This document shows, in pieces, positions 44,912-54,046 of a stretch of 64,000 nt of DNA. The stretch's first letter is position 1, and every line of letters starts with the position of its first letter. The notes under the pieces were generated by a model, which was not told where the DNA came from, ran no database searches, and saw only the letters and a program-made list of their open reading frames with translations. Position numbers and translations under genes: made by a program. The stretch is taken from assembly GCA_902625475.1 (NCBI GenBank), contig CACOBR010000002.1:62001-126000 (forward strand), written 5' to 3'. Source of the DNA: an uncultured Alphaproteobacteria bacterium (lineage in GTDB: Bacteria; Pseudomonadota; Alphaproteobacteria; Rhodobacterales; Rhodobacteraceae).

Positions 44912-45871
44912 ATGTCTGAAACTATAGAAAATGAAGAAATAAAAAATCTTAAGAGGGAAGTAGCAAAACTTCGTTTAGAGGGAAATTTAAGAAAGTCTTT
45001 ATCTAATCAATTAACAATTCAAAAAAAAATAGCTGATGATGCTAAAGCTGAAGCACTAGCTAAAAGTGAAGAAGTCGAAAAAATATCAAAACAATTAGCA
45101 AAATATCTATCCCCTCAAATACATCAGCAAATATTCAGTGGAAAACAAAGTGCTGAAGTTAAAAGTAATAGAAAGAAATTAACAGTTTTCTTTTCTGATA
45201 TTGTTGGTTTTACTGATATTTCTGATGAATTAGAATCTGAAGAAATGACTAACTTGTTAAACTTTTATTTAAATGAAATGTCTCAAATAGCACTAAAATA
45301 TGGTGGTACAATTGATAAATTTATTGGCGATGCGCTAATGATATTTTTTGGTGACCCTGATACAAATGGACCTCAAGAGGATGCAAGGAAATGTATTCAA
45401 ATGGCTCTAGAAATGCAAAAATTAATGAATCAGCTTAGTGGGTATTGGTCAAAAAATTACAGTTTAAAACAGGATTTAAAAATTAGAATCGGGATCAATA
45501 CTGGTTTTTGTACTGTTGGAAATTTTGGCAGCTTAGATCGTTTAGATTATACAGCCATTGGAAGTACAGTAAATTTAGCTTCTAGATTAGAAAGCATTGC
45601 TGAAGCTGGATCTATTATTATATCCGAGGATACATTTGCTCTTGTTAATAATTTTTTTACATTTAAAAAACCCAAAAATGTTAAAATTAAGGGTTTTTTG
45701 AGGGATATAAAATGTTATGAATTAAAAAAAGAGGATACCTCTAAAGAAGACATGTTTTCATTGTCAGGCAAAGGGTTCCAAATTGATATAAATAAAAAAA
45801 TTATTAAAAAAGATGCTTTAGATGATATAAAAAACAAATTAAGTTTAATTATAGAGGGTGATATCAGTTAG
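44912..45871 (+). CDS. Class III adenylate/guanylate cyclase with coiled-coil N-terminus
   Basis: 319 residues. Residues about 5-60 form a charged coiled coil in place of a sensor; then QLAKYLSPQIHQQIF and the catalytic domain. Metal aspartates D96 and D140, ATP-type K136 in TIDKFIGD, and DYT in RLDYTAIG point to cAMP. It closely resembles the catalytic half of the cyclase at 23037, so the two are paralogues. It is soluble and follows the Ca2+ exchanger closely. Confidence 0.88.
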   Translation: MSETIENEEIKNLKREVAKLRLEGNLRKSLSNQLTIQKKIADDAKAEALAKSEEVEKISKQLAKYLSPQIHQQIFSGKQSAEVKSNRKKLTVFFSDIVGFTDISDELESEEMTNLLNFYLNEMSQIALKYGGTIDKFIGDALMIFFGDPDTNGPQEDARKCIQMALEMQKLMNQLSGYWSKNYSLKQDLKIRIGINTGFCTVGNFGSLDRLDYTAIGSTVNLASRLESIAEAGSIIISEDTFALVNNFFTFKKPKNVKIKGFLRDIKCYELKKEDTSKEDMFSLSGKGFQIDINKKIIKKDALDDIKNKLSLIIEGDIS

Positions 45872-45929
45872 TATACTTTTACTAAATTAATGAAAAAGAT
45901 ACATAAAATAATCAAAAGGTAAATGATTA

Positions 45930-46127
45930 ATGGTAGCTCATGAGTTACAAAACACTTGCATGTTGTGTAAAAAAACCAAGGATAAAGTAAAAAAACTTTT
46001 TCTCGGTAAGAATACAAACATTTGTATTGAATGCGTTAAGATAGCATTTAATTTTAAAAATGGTAATACAAATGATAAGTTAGTTAAACATCACTTATTA
46101 AGAAATGATTTTGCTGATAATTATTAA
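45930..46127 (+). CDS. Stand-alone ClpX-type zinc-finger protein
   Basis: 65 residues. C10-x2-C13 and C32-x2-C35, separated by 18 residues, reproduce the exact spacing of the N-terminal ClpX zinc-binding domain, and KVKKLFLGKNTNICIECV follows the ClpX pattern. The AAA+ domain is absent. ClpX uses this domain to dimerise and to bind adaptors and substrates, so a free copy might modulate ClpXP or serve elsewhere. AAAGG lies nine bases before the ATG. Confidence 0.72.
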   Translation: MVAHELQNTCMLCKKTKDKVKKLFLGKNTNICIECVKIAFNFKNGNTNDKLVKHHLLRNDFADNY

Positions 46128-46163
46128 TTTAATATTTTATGAATATTTTTAAATGACTTGAGA

Positions 46164-46193
46164 GTATATTCTTTTTATGTAAAAAGAATATAC
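46164..46193. other. Perfect 13-bp hairpin
   Basis: GTATATTCTTTTT and AAAAAGAATATAC pair without mismatch round a 4-base ATGT loop. It lies 37 bases after the zinc-finger gene. There is no T-run after it on the plus strand, so if it ends transcription it is not a standard terminator; the stem itself contains five T or A bases. Confidence 0.7.
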
Positions 46194-46205
46194 GTCTTAT
46201 GGGTT

Positions 46206-46230
46206 TGCACTAAAAAATAATGTTAGTGCA
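46206..46230. other. 8-bp hairpin just upstream of tRNA-Arg
   Basis: TGCACTAA pairs with TTAGTGCA across a 9-base A-rich loop. It ends ten bases before the mature tRNA 5' end. It could lie in the tRNA precursor leader or be an operator-like palindrome. Confidence 0.5.
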
Positions 46231-46240
46231 GTTAAATTGT

Positions 46241-46317
46241 GGGCACGTAGCTCAGTTGGATAGAGCGACGGACTTCTAATCCGTAGGTCGGGGGTTCGAA
46301 TCCTCCCGTGCTCACCA
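46241..46317 (+). tRNA. tRNA-Arg (anticodon TCT)
   Basis: All four arms are present: acceptor GGGCACG with CGTGCTC (one G-U), D-arm with AGCTCAGTTGGATAGAGC, anticodon stem ACGGA/TCCGT with loop CTTCTAA (TCT, reading AGA/AGG), and T-loop GGTTCGAATCC. CCA is encoded. AGA is the preferred Arg codon in such AT-rich genomes. Confidence 0.97.
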
Positions 46318-46339
46318 AATCCTACGCGATTTTACAAAA

Positions 46340-46651
46340 TTAATGTGTCCAGGGTATTTTTTTATTAAATGAAAAATTGTCACCATATCCATTTTCCCTA
46401 ATAATGTGTTTTCTAGAGTTAGCATTGAGAACAGTATATGGTATCCCATTTTTTTTTGCGTAATTAATAGCTATTTCTTTTGACTCAAACCATAGTTGTA
46501 CTTGACTATTTGTATCACTAGATCCAGTCCATCCCATAAGTGGTTCTATTGATTTAGCCATATTATATTCTAATTCTAATACCCATTTTTTTGTTTGCGC
46601 CATTCCAGATTGCATTGCAGTTTTTGAGGGCTTGTATATTCTTGCTACCAT
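46340..46651 (-). CDS. NDUFS4-like accessory subunit of respiratory complex I
   Basis: About 103 residues. The sequence VARIYKPSKTAMQSG, WVLELE, PLMGWTGSSDTNSQVQLWFESKEIAINYAKKNGIPYTV matches the ETC complex I / NDUFS4 family, a subunit shared by Alphaproteobacteria and mitochondria. ATG 46651 aligns with the family start; an upstream ATG at 46711 would add 20 unrelated residues. No ribosome binding site is obvious for either. It lies beside tRNA-Arg, away from the nuo operon. Confidence 0.85.
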   Translation of the reverse strand: MVARIYKPSKTAMQSGMAQTKKWVLELEYNMAKSIEPLMGWTGSSDTNSQVQLWFESKEIAINYAKKNGIPYTVLNANSRKHIIRENGYGDNFSFNKKIPWTH

Positions 46652-46802
46652 TTTAATAAGGAAAATATTATTGTTGAAGAAATCTTGATGAACATTAGAT
46701 AAGTATGACATTATATTGGTATTAATATTCTCATAGTCAACTAATTAATTATTTTGTTTTAATTAAGATTAAATATGATTCATTAAATAATTCAAAAGGA
46801 AT

Positions 46803-48947
46803 ATGGTCGTTAAAGAAAAATTAGAGTCTGGTCAGAAATTTAAAATTCAATCTGATTTTAAGCCTTCAGGTGATCAACCAAACGCAATTAAAGAATTAGT
46901 CGCTGGTATAAATTCATCTGAAAGAAATCAAGTACTTTTAGGTGCTACTGGTACTGGAAAAACCTTTACTATTGCTCATATCATTGAAAAAACTCAGAGG
47001 CCTGCAGTAATTTTAGCACCTAACAAAACTTTAGCAGCTCAACTTTATGGTGAATTCAAGACATTCTTTCCAGATAATGCAGTAGAATATTTTGTGTCTT
47101 TCTATGATTATTATCAACCTGAAGCCTACGTTCCTAGATCTGACACTTATATAGAAAAAGATGCTCAAATAAATGAGCAAATAGATAGAATGAGACATTC
47201 TGCAACTCAAGCACTATTGGAAAGAGATGATGTTATTATAGTTGCTTCGGTTTCTTGTATATATGGTATTGGTTCAGTAGAGACATATAGTGCCATGACA
47301 CAGGATTTAAGAAAAGGTAACAATTATGAGTTACGAAAAATAGTATCTGCTTTAGTAGAACAACAATACAGAAGAAACGATCAGGCATTTCAAAGGGGGA
47401 CTTTTCGTCTAAGGGGTGACGTATTAGAGATTTGGCCTGCTCACCTAGAAAGTAGAGCATGGAGGCTGTCTTTTTTTGGGGATGAACTAGAAAAACTTGA
47501 CGAGTTTGATCCTCTTACTGGAGAAAAAACAAAAAAAATGAATACTGTTAGAATTTATGCGAATTCACATTATGTTACTCCAAGGCCAACACTTACTCAG
47601 GCTATAAAAAAAATAAAAGTAGATTTATTAAAAAGACTTGAAGAATTAAATAAAAATAACCAATTACTTGAAGCTCAAAGATTAGAACAGAGAACTAATT
47701 TTGACCTAGAGATGATGGAGGCTACAGGGTCTTGTAATGGGATTGAGAATTATTCTCGTTACCTTACGGGAAGGAAACCCGGAGAGCCACCTCCAACTTT
47801 ATTTGAATATATACCAAACGATGCAATTATTTTTGCTGATGAAAGTCATGTTGCAATACCACAACTAGGTGGTATGTACAGGGGAGATCATAGAAGAAAG
47901 CTTACTCTTTCAGAGCATGGATTTAGATTACCTTCATGTATGGACAATAGACCATTGAAATTTGAGGAATGGGATGCAATGAGGCCACAATCAATATTTG
48001 TTTCAGCAACGCCAGGCAATTGGGAGTTGTCATCAACTCAAGGAGTTTTTGTTGAACAAATAATAAGACCAACTGGTTTAATTGATCCACCAGTAGAAAT
48101 TAGACCAATTCAAAATCAAGTTGATGATCTTTTGTATGAAGTAAATATTGCCTCAAAAAATAATCTAAGAACTTTATGTACTGTTCTAACTAAGAGGATG
48201 GCAGAGGACCTTACTGAGTTTTTAAATGAAAAAGGTGTGAAAGTTCGATATCTTCATTCAGATATTGACACTTTAGAAAGAATAGAAATCATAAGAGATT
48301 TAAGGCTTGGTACATTTGATGTTCTTATAGGTATAAATCTACTGAGAGAGGGTCTGGATATACCTGAATGTGGTTTAGTAGCTATTTTGGATGCCGATAA
48401 AGAAGGATTCTTGAGATCTCAAACTTCGCTTATACAAACAATTGGACGTGCTGCAAGGAATGTAGATGGTAAAGTTATAATGTATGCTGATAAAATTACA
48501 GGCAGCATAAAAGTAGCTATTGAAGAAACTAAAAGAAGAAGAGAAAAACAAATTTCTTATAATAAGGTCAATAAAATTACACCTGAAAGTGTAAAGAAAA
48601 ACGTAAAAGATGTTTTAGAAGGCGTATTTGAGGGTAAAACTGATTTAGAAAGAATAACTGCAAAAATTGATACAAAAAAATTTGGAAACAACTTACAAGC
48701 ACACTTAAATGGGATGAGAAAAGAAATGTTTGCGGCTGCTGAAAATTTGGAATTTGAAGAAGCTGCACGACTTCGTGATGAGATTAATAAACTTGAAAAA
48801 GTTGAATTATCAATTATGGATAATCCTTTTTTGAGGCAATCAGATATAAAGCTTGATAATGAAAATAGCTTAAAAAATACAGAAGGTAGATCAAAAGGAG
48901 GTATTGCAGGTACGCGCACAGTAAGAAGTAAAGCAAGAACCATTTAA
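46803..48947 (+). CDS. uvrB: Excinuclease ABC subunit B
   Basis: 714 residues. Walker [16 protein letters not shown], beta-hairpin start [19 protein letters not shown]-type box ADESHV, helicase motifs [13 protein letters not shown] and QTIGRAARN, and the C-terminal UvrC-binding UVR segment ([10 protein letters not shown]). It loads onto damage delivered by UvrA. Single gene. Confidence 0.97.
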   Translation: MVVKEKLESGQKFKIQSDFKPSGDQPNAIKELVAGINSSERNQVLLGATGTGKTFTIAHIIEKTQRPAVILAPNKTLAAQLYGEFKTFFPDNAVEYFVSFYDYYQPEAYVPRSDTYIEKDAQINEQIDRMRHSATQALLERDDVIIVASVSCIYGIGSVETYSAMTQDLRKGNNYELRKIVSALVEQQYRRNDQAFQRGTFRLRGDVLEIWPAHLESRAWRLSFFGDELEKLDEFDPLTGEKTKKMNTVRIYANSHYVTPRPTLTQAIKKIKVDLLKRLEELNKNNQLLEAQRLEQRTNFDLEMMEATGSCNGIENYSRYLTGRKPGEPPPTLFEYIPNDAIIFADESHVAIPQLGGMYRGDHRRKLTLSEHGFRLPSCMDNRPLKFEEWDAMRPQSIFVSATPGNWELSSTQGVFVEQIIRPTGLIDPPVEIRPIQNQVDDLLYEVNIASKNNLRTLCTVLTKRMAEDLTEFLNEKGVKVRYLHSDIDTLERIEIIRDLRLGTFDVLIGINLLREGLDIPECGLVAILDADKEGFLRSQTSLIQTIGRAARNVDGKVIMYADKITGSIKVAIEETKRRREKQISYNKVNKITPESVKKNVKDVLEGVFEGKTDLERITAKIDTKKFGNNLQAHLNGMRKEMFAAAENLEFEEAARLRDEINKLEKVELSIMDNPFLRQSDIKLDNENSLKNTEGRSKGGIAGTRTVRSKARTI

Positions 48948-48958
48948 TTTAATTAATA

Positions 48959-49414
48959 TCAAGCTCCAGATTGAGATTTTTTTACTTGATAAACCCCATT
49001 AATTAACCAGTTATCTTCACCATAATTTTTTATTTCATAATCAAACGTAAAAATTCTTTCATTTTTATCAATAAAAAGAACTCTCTGTATCAAACTTTCA
49101 TTATAAAAAGTAAACTCTAAAAATTTGAATTCTTTTGGGGCCCAAATCATTGGGTATGAAGATTTAACCATAGACCCAAATATATCTGCATTTTTAAACA
49201 TAGATTTAATTACAGGCGATGCAAATGAGTAAGCTTCTTTAGTATCATAATTTAGAAAAGCACTTATTTGAGAAGATATAATTAGTTGGGCTTTGTTCTC
49301 AAGATTTGAAATACTATCATCATTTGCAAATGTTTTTTTAGTATAAAAAGTAACAAAAAAAACTGAGGAAAATGCAAAATATATGAGAAAAATATTTCTG
49401 ATTAAAATATTCAT
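48959..49414 (-). CDS. DUF4864-family exported protein
   Basis: About 151 residues: signal peptide (IRNIFLIYFAFSSVFFVTF), then a conserved NTF2-like region IISSQISAFLNYDTKEAYSFASPVIK and SYPMIWAPKEFKFLEF. This is the DUF4864 family of Alphaproteobacteria. ATG 49414 is set by AAAGGTGAAAG immediately before it, better than ATG 49450. Function is unknown. Its stop is 11 bases from that of uvrB. Confidence 0.78.
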   Translation of the reverse strand: MNILIRNIFLIYFAFSSVFFVTFYTKKTFANDDSISNLENKAQLIISSQISAFLNYDTKEAYSFASPVIKSMFKNADIFGSMVKSSYPMIWAPKEFKFLEFTFYNESLIQRVLFIDKNERIFTFDYEIKNYGEDNWLINGVYQVKKSQSGA

Positions 49415-49504
49415 TCTTTCACCTTTGTATATAGCTGTATGATGAGTCATATATAATTATAGAAATAGAAAATTAAATAGACAAAATCCATTGATGAATT
49501 TTAT

Positions 49505-51073
49505 TCACCCGCTAATTTTTTTTGAAATAAGATTTCTTGTTTCTTCAATTCCATATATAGATATGAAACCACCCAATCTAGGTCCAGTCTTAGTTCCTAG
49601 TATTATTTCATAAAATGCAGAAAACCAATCCTTAAGGTTTTCAAAATTATGTTCTTTTCCTACAGAAAACAATAAAGATTGAATTTCTTGGATTTCACTT
49701 TCTTTAGGTAGTTCTCCTAACTTTGAATGAAGATCAGCTAATGCTGTCTTTTCTTTTGTAGTAGCTTTACGAAATTTTTTTGAAGGTTTCACAAAGTCTT
49801 GGTAATAATTTATAGCATATTTTACCGCTTTTTTTAAATCAGTATGCTTATCAGCTTCAATATTTGGTTTATATCTTTTAATGAATGTCCACAATGTTTT
49901 TTCATCTTCTGATCCTGAAGCTGAAACTAGGTTTAATAGCATTGAGAAATTAATAATCATATTTGAGATTGGCGGATTTCCTGAGTGAACGTGCCAAACT
50001 GGATTATTTATTTTCTCCAGCTCTGTTTGTTCAACAAATTTATTCAAATTTTGGTGGTACTCATCTACCATTTTTGGAATAACATCAAAATAAAGTCTCT
50101 TTGCAGTTTTGGGTTTTTGGAACATAAAAAAACTCAAAGAATCTTTATCAGCATATCTTAACCAGTCTTCCATTGATAATCCATTACCTTTAGATTTTGA
50201 TATTTTTTGTCCCTGTTCATCTAAGAAAAGTTCATAATTCAATAATTCAGGTGGTTTACCTCCTATAATTTTACAAATTTTTGCGGCTAGTTCAGCTGAT
50301 GGTATAAGATCTTTCCCAAACATTTCATAATCCACTTCTAAGGCTAACCATCTCATAGCCCAATCAGGTTTCCACTGTAGTTTTACATTTCCTGATTTAA
50401 TGGATAATTCAACTTTTTCTCCATTAGGTTCTGTGTATATAATGGTACCTTTATTTTTATTTATTTTTTCAATAGCGACTTGTAAGACTTTACCTGTGAT
50501 TGGGCTTATAGGAAGGAAAGGAGAGTATGTTTTTTTTCTTTCATCTCTTAATGAAGGTAAGATTACTGCCATTATATTTTCGTAATTTTCTAAAATTTTA
50601 ATTAAAGCTTCGTCAAATGCACCATCCTTATAATTCTTGGTTGCTGATTCAAAATTATATTTCAAATTATAGTTGTCGAGGAATTCTTTTAATTTGGCAT
50701 TATTGTGATCCCCAAAGCTCTCAAATTTACCAAAAGGATCTCTCACAGAAGTCAAAGGTAAATCTAGGTCTACTTCTAATTTGTTTGAGTTAGGAATATT
50801 GGTTGGTACTTTTCTCAAACCATCTAAATCATCAGAGAAACATACTAACCTAGTTGGGATATCACTTAAACAAGAGAAAGCTGTTCTTACCATGTTTGTT
50901 CTTAAAACTTCACCAAAAGTCCCAATATGCGGTAAACCAGATGGGCCATAACCAGTTTGAAAAGTGACAATTTTTTTTTGTTCATCTTCTTTTGAGATAC
51001 GTTTCAAAACCCTTTTTGCCTCAAAGAAAGGCCATGATTTAATTTGGTTATAATTAGTTTTATCAACTTTCAT
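49505..51073 (-). CDS. lysS: Class I lysyl-tRNA synthetase
   Basis: 522 residues of the Rossmann-fold class I LysRS found in archaea, spirochaetes and Alphaproteobacteria. The HIGH equivalent is GLPHIGTFGEV and KMSKS is KISKSKGNG. It is unrelated to the usual class II LysRS. Anticodon-binding helices make up the C-terminus (about 340-522). The stop precedes a 54-base gap to the DUF4864 gene start on the same strand. Confidence 0.93.
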   Translation of the reverse strand: MKVDKTNYNQIKSWPFFEAKRVLKRISKEDEQKKIVTFQTGYGPSGLPHIGTFGEVLRTNMVRTAFSCLSDIPTRLVCFSDDLDGLRKVPTNIPNSNKLEVDLDLPLTSVRDPFGKFESFGDHNNAKLKEFLDNYNLKYNFESATKNYKDGAFDEALIKILENYENIMAVILPSLRDERKKTYSPFLPISPITGKVLQVAIEKINKNKGTIIYTEPNGEKVELSIKSGNVKLQWKPDWAMRWLALEVDYEMFGKDLIPSAELAAKICKIIGGKPPELLNYELFLDEQGQKISKSKGNGLSMEDWLRYADKDSLSFFMFQKPKTAKRLYFDVIPKMVDEYHQNLNKFVEQTELEKINNPVWHVHSGNPPISNMIINFSMLLNLVSASGSEDEKTLWTFIKRYKPNIEADKHTDLKKAVKYAINYYQDFVKPSKKFRKATTKEKTALADLHSKLGELPKESEIQEIQSLLFSVGKEHNFENLKDWFSAFYEIILGTKTGPRLGGFISIYGIEETRNLISKKISG

Positions 51074-51159
51074 TAGAAATATTCTCTAAAAATTAAACTG
51101 AAAAATTATGATAAGAATTTATTATCCCTCATTTAATAGGTCGTCAAATTAAAAAAAAT

Positions 51160-51612
51160 ATGATATGTCTTAGCACAATGTCGAAAAATACAAACACTAA
51201 CGGATTGATGAATGCACAGGATGCATTAGTCGCAATAATGGTAGCAGGTGGTGCATCTGATGAGAATATTTCAAATAGAGAATTAGTATCTATCAGCAGA
51301 ATAGTAGATCATTTGCCAATATTTAAAAGTTATGATCCATCAAAAATTAAAATTATAGCAGAAACTGTTTTTGATCTTTTTGAAGAAGAAGACGGATTAG
51401 ATGCATTATTTGGTTTGATTAAGGAAGCTTTACCTGAAAAATTATATGAAACAGCATATGCATTGGCTTGTGATGTTGCAGCAGCTGATGGTAAACTCCC
51501 GGAGGTGCAATTACGTTTTTTAGAGGAAATTAGACATGAACTTAATATTGATCGATTGCATGGAGCAGCTATTGAAAGAGGTGCTAGAGCAAGACATATG
51601 TTAATTGAATAA
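51160..51612 (+). CDS. TerB-like helical protein
   Basis: 150 residues, all alpha, with the acidic metal-binding TerB traits: ASDENISNRELVSISRIVDHLPIFK in the first half and CDVAAADGKLPEVQLRFLEEIRHEL in the second. TerB domains occur in tellurite-resistance and stress clusters, but this lone form has no ter neighbours. An internal ATG at 51178 is an equally likely start, as neither has a clear ribosome binding site. Confidence 0.78.
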   Translation: MICLSTMSKNTNTNGLMNAQDALVAIMVAGGASDENISNRELVSISRIVDHLPIFKSYDPSKIKIIAETVFDLFEEEDGLDALFGLIKEALPEKLYETAYALACDVAAADGKLPEVQLRFLEEIRHELNIDRLHGAAIERGARARHMLIE

Positions 51613-51623
51613 AAATAATTAAG

Positions 51624-52223
51624 TTAGTTATGGCGATATTCTTTTTTTCGAATTTCTGTTGATGAAATATTTCTCATTGGTCCAGTACTTAAAGTCCAAA
51701 CGGGTGGGTTATATTTAGATAGGATAAAAGATTTTTCTTTTGGAAGTCTGTAGTTTCCAAATTTAATGGCAGTATGAGATAATCCTGCTTTGATTTGTTC
51801 CTCTGGTCTTGCTAAAACACCAACTGGAATGTTTTTCATTATCCAATCCCAATTTTTCCAATGATGTAAATTTATTAGATTATCTGCTCCCATTAACCAC
51901 ACAAACTTGGTGCTTGGATATAATTTTTTTAATTTAATCAAAGTTTGAAAAGTATATTTTGTTTTAAACTTTCTCTCTAGATCAGTGATAACCACTGAGG
52001 GATGTTTCATAATTTTTTTTGAAGCAAGAAATCTTGAATTTACATCTGAGGGTGTTACACTTTTTATTGGGTTTTCAGGACACACTAACCACCAAATTTT
52101 AGACAAATTAAAAAACTTAAGTGCAAGTTTTGTAATATGTACATGACCTTCATGTGGTGGATCAAAAGAGCCACCCAACAAGCCAATTGTTAAACCCGGT
52201 TCAACTGAAGGGAATCCCTGCAT
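51624..52223 (-). CDS. nadD: Nicotinate-nucleotide adenylyltransferase
   Basis: 199 residues. The nucleotidyltransferase loop is GLLGGSFDPPHEGHVHI and the C-terminal motif is NISSTEIRK; WLMGADNL is the third block. It makes deamido-NAD from NaMN. Taken with nadE at 55369, two late steps of NAD synthesis are in this window. The gene converges on the TerB-like gene. Confidence 0.93.
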   Translation of the reverse strand: MQGFPSVEPGLTIGLLGGSFDPPHEGHVHITKLALKFFNLSKIWWLVCPENPIKSVTPSDVNSRFLASKKIMKHPSVVITDLERKFKTKYTFQTLIKLKKLYPSTKFVWLMGADNLINLHHWKNWDWIMKNIPVGVLARPEEQIKAGLSHTAIKFGNYRLPKEKSFILSKYNPPVWTLSTGPMRNISSTEIRKKEYRHN

Positions 52224-52363
52224 TTTTTTGCCTAAGATTATAATATAAAAGTAAACATATATTTTATCATCATAATAAACCCCAAAAAACTCCTTATTGC
52301 TTTAAAGTATTTTTTTTCCTAAATAAAATGTAACAATTATCGAACTTATTAAAGGTAAAAATT

Positions 52364-54031
52364 ATGTCTTCAGTTAAATACATTTATCATATGCAAGAAC
52401 TAACTAAAACTTTCCCAGGTGGCAAGAAATGTTTTGAAAATATCCACCTTTCATTTTTACCTGGTGTTAAAATTGGTGTAGTTGGAGTTAATGGTGCTGG
52501 TAAAAGTAGTCTTATGAAAATTATGGCTGGATTAGATAAAGATTACATTGGTGAGGCGTGGGCCGCCGAAAATGTTAATGTAGGATATTTACCACAAGAA
52601 CCCGTATTAGATAGTAATCTAACGGTAAGAGAAAATGTTTTAACAGCTGTCGCTGATAAAAAGGCATTAATTGACGAATTTAATAATGTAGCAGAAAAAT
52701 TAGCTAATAATTATTCTGAAGAAATAATGGAGCAGATGACTGAACTTCAAGACAAAATTGATGCTCAAAACCTTTGGGAATTAGATAATCAAATAAATAT
52801 AGCAATGGATGCATTGAGATGTCCAAGTGATGAGTCAAATATTAAAGAACTATCAGGAGGTGAAAAACGAAGGGTTGCTTTATGTCAACTTTTATTAAAT
52901 TCACCTGAGTTATTATTGTTAGATGAACCAACTAACCATTTAGATGCGGAAACCGTTGATTGGTTGCAAAGATTTTTAATTGATTACAAGGGTACCTGCT
53001 TGATAGTGACACATGATAGGTATTTTCTTGACCAAATTACAGGATGGATACTTGAACTAGATAGAGGTAAAGGTCTACCATATGAAGGTAATTATTCATC
53101 TTGGCTTGAACAGAAAACTCATAGGTTAGAACTTGAGGGAAAAGAGGATAAAAAGAAACAAAAAGTTCTAGAAAAGGAATTGGAGTGGATAAGACAGGGC
53201 GCCAAAGCTCGTCAGGCCAAGCAGAAAGCAAGAATTAAATCATATGAAGAACTAGCTAACTCTTCTGAAAGAGTTAAGCAAAATAATGCACAGATTATTA
53301 TTCCCAATGGAGAAAGACTTGGGTCTAAAGTGATTGAAGTGAAAAATTTAGGAATGCATTTTGAAGATAAAATTTTGTTTGATAATTTGTCCTTTTCTTT
53401 ACCCCCTGGTGGAATAGTAGGAATAATTGGTCCAAATGGAGCAGGGAAAAGCACACTGTTTAAGTTAATCATTGGTGTTGAAAAACCTTCAAATGGTGAA
53501 ATTTTATTGGGTGAAACTGTAAAGCTCTCTTATGTTGATCAAAGTAGAGATGATTTAAATAACTCTAATACCGTATGGGAAGAAATTTCTGGAGGTCAAG
53601 AAATTGTAAAGCTTGGTGAATTAGAAGTTAATTCAAGAGCATATTGTAGTTCTTTTAATTTCAAAGGATCAGATCAACAAAAACCAATGAGTAAATTATC
53701 AGGGGGTGAAAGAAATAGGGTTCATATCGCAAAAATGTTAAAGTCTGGTGGCAATGTTTTAATGTTGGATGAACCAACTAATGATTTAGATGTAGAAACT
53801 CTAAGTGCATTAGAATATGCCATATCTGAATTTGCTGGAAGTGCTATGGTAATAAGTCATGATAGATTCTTTCTTAACAGGATTTGCACTCATATTTTAG
53901 CTTTTGAGGGTGATAGTCATGTAGAATGGTTTGAGGGAGATTATGACGACTATATCAAAGATAAAAAAAGAAGATTGGGAGAGGATGCGGTCAATCCAAA
54001 AAGAACAAAATACAGAAAGTTTGTGGTTTAA
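52364..54031 (+). CDS. ettA: EttA-type ABC-F translation factor
   Basis: 555 residues with two ABC domains and no membrane part: Walker A GVNGAGKSS and GPNGAGKST, signatures LSGGEKRRVALCQ and LSGGERNRVHIAK, Walker B LLLLDEPTNHLD and VLMLDEPTNDLD. The linker and arm between domains have the length of EttA (energy-dependent translational throttle), and the C-terminus KRTKYRKF matches EttA. It binds the ribosomal E site and gates the first elongation steps by energy state. Confidence 0.93.
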   Translation: MSSVKYIYHMQELTKTFPGGKKCFENIHLSFLPGVKIGVVGVNGAGKSSLMKIMAGLDKDYIGEAWAAENVNVGYLPQEPVLDSNLTVRENVLTAVADKKALIDEFNNVAEKLANNYSEEIMEQMTELQDKIDAQNLWELDNQINIAMDALRCPSDESNIKELSGGEKRRVALCQLLLNSPELLLLDEPTNHLDAETVDWLQRFLIDYKGTCLIVTHDRYFLDQITGWILELDRGKGLPYEGNYSSWLEQKTHRLELEGKEDKKKQKVLEKELEWIRQGAKARQAKQKARIKSYEELANSSERVKQNNAQIIIPNGERLGSKVIEVKNLGMHFEDKILFDNLSFSLPPGGIVGIIGPNGAGKSTLFKLIIGVEKPSNGEILLGETVKLSYVDQSRDDLNNSNTVWEEISGGQEIVKLGELEVNSRAYCSSFNFKGSDQQKPMSKLSGGERNRVHIAKMLKSGGNVLMLDEPTNDLDVETLSALEYAISEFAGSAMVISHDRFFLNRICTHILAFEGDSHVEWFEGDYDDYIKDKKRRLGEDAVNPKRTKYRKFVV

Positions 54032-54046
54032 AATTAAATATTAGTT

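Noticed and set aside
46318-46339. Short AAATC/GATTT hairpin after tRNA-Arg as terminator
   Set aside because: The stem is five weak base pairs with only four T following; too little to call.
48557-48943. Open frame of 128 codons on the minus strand
   Set aside because: It is the complement of the uvrB C-terminus, including its UVR segment.
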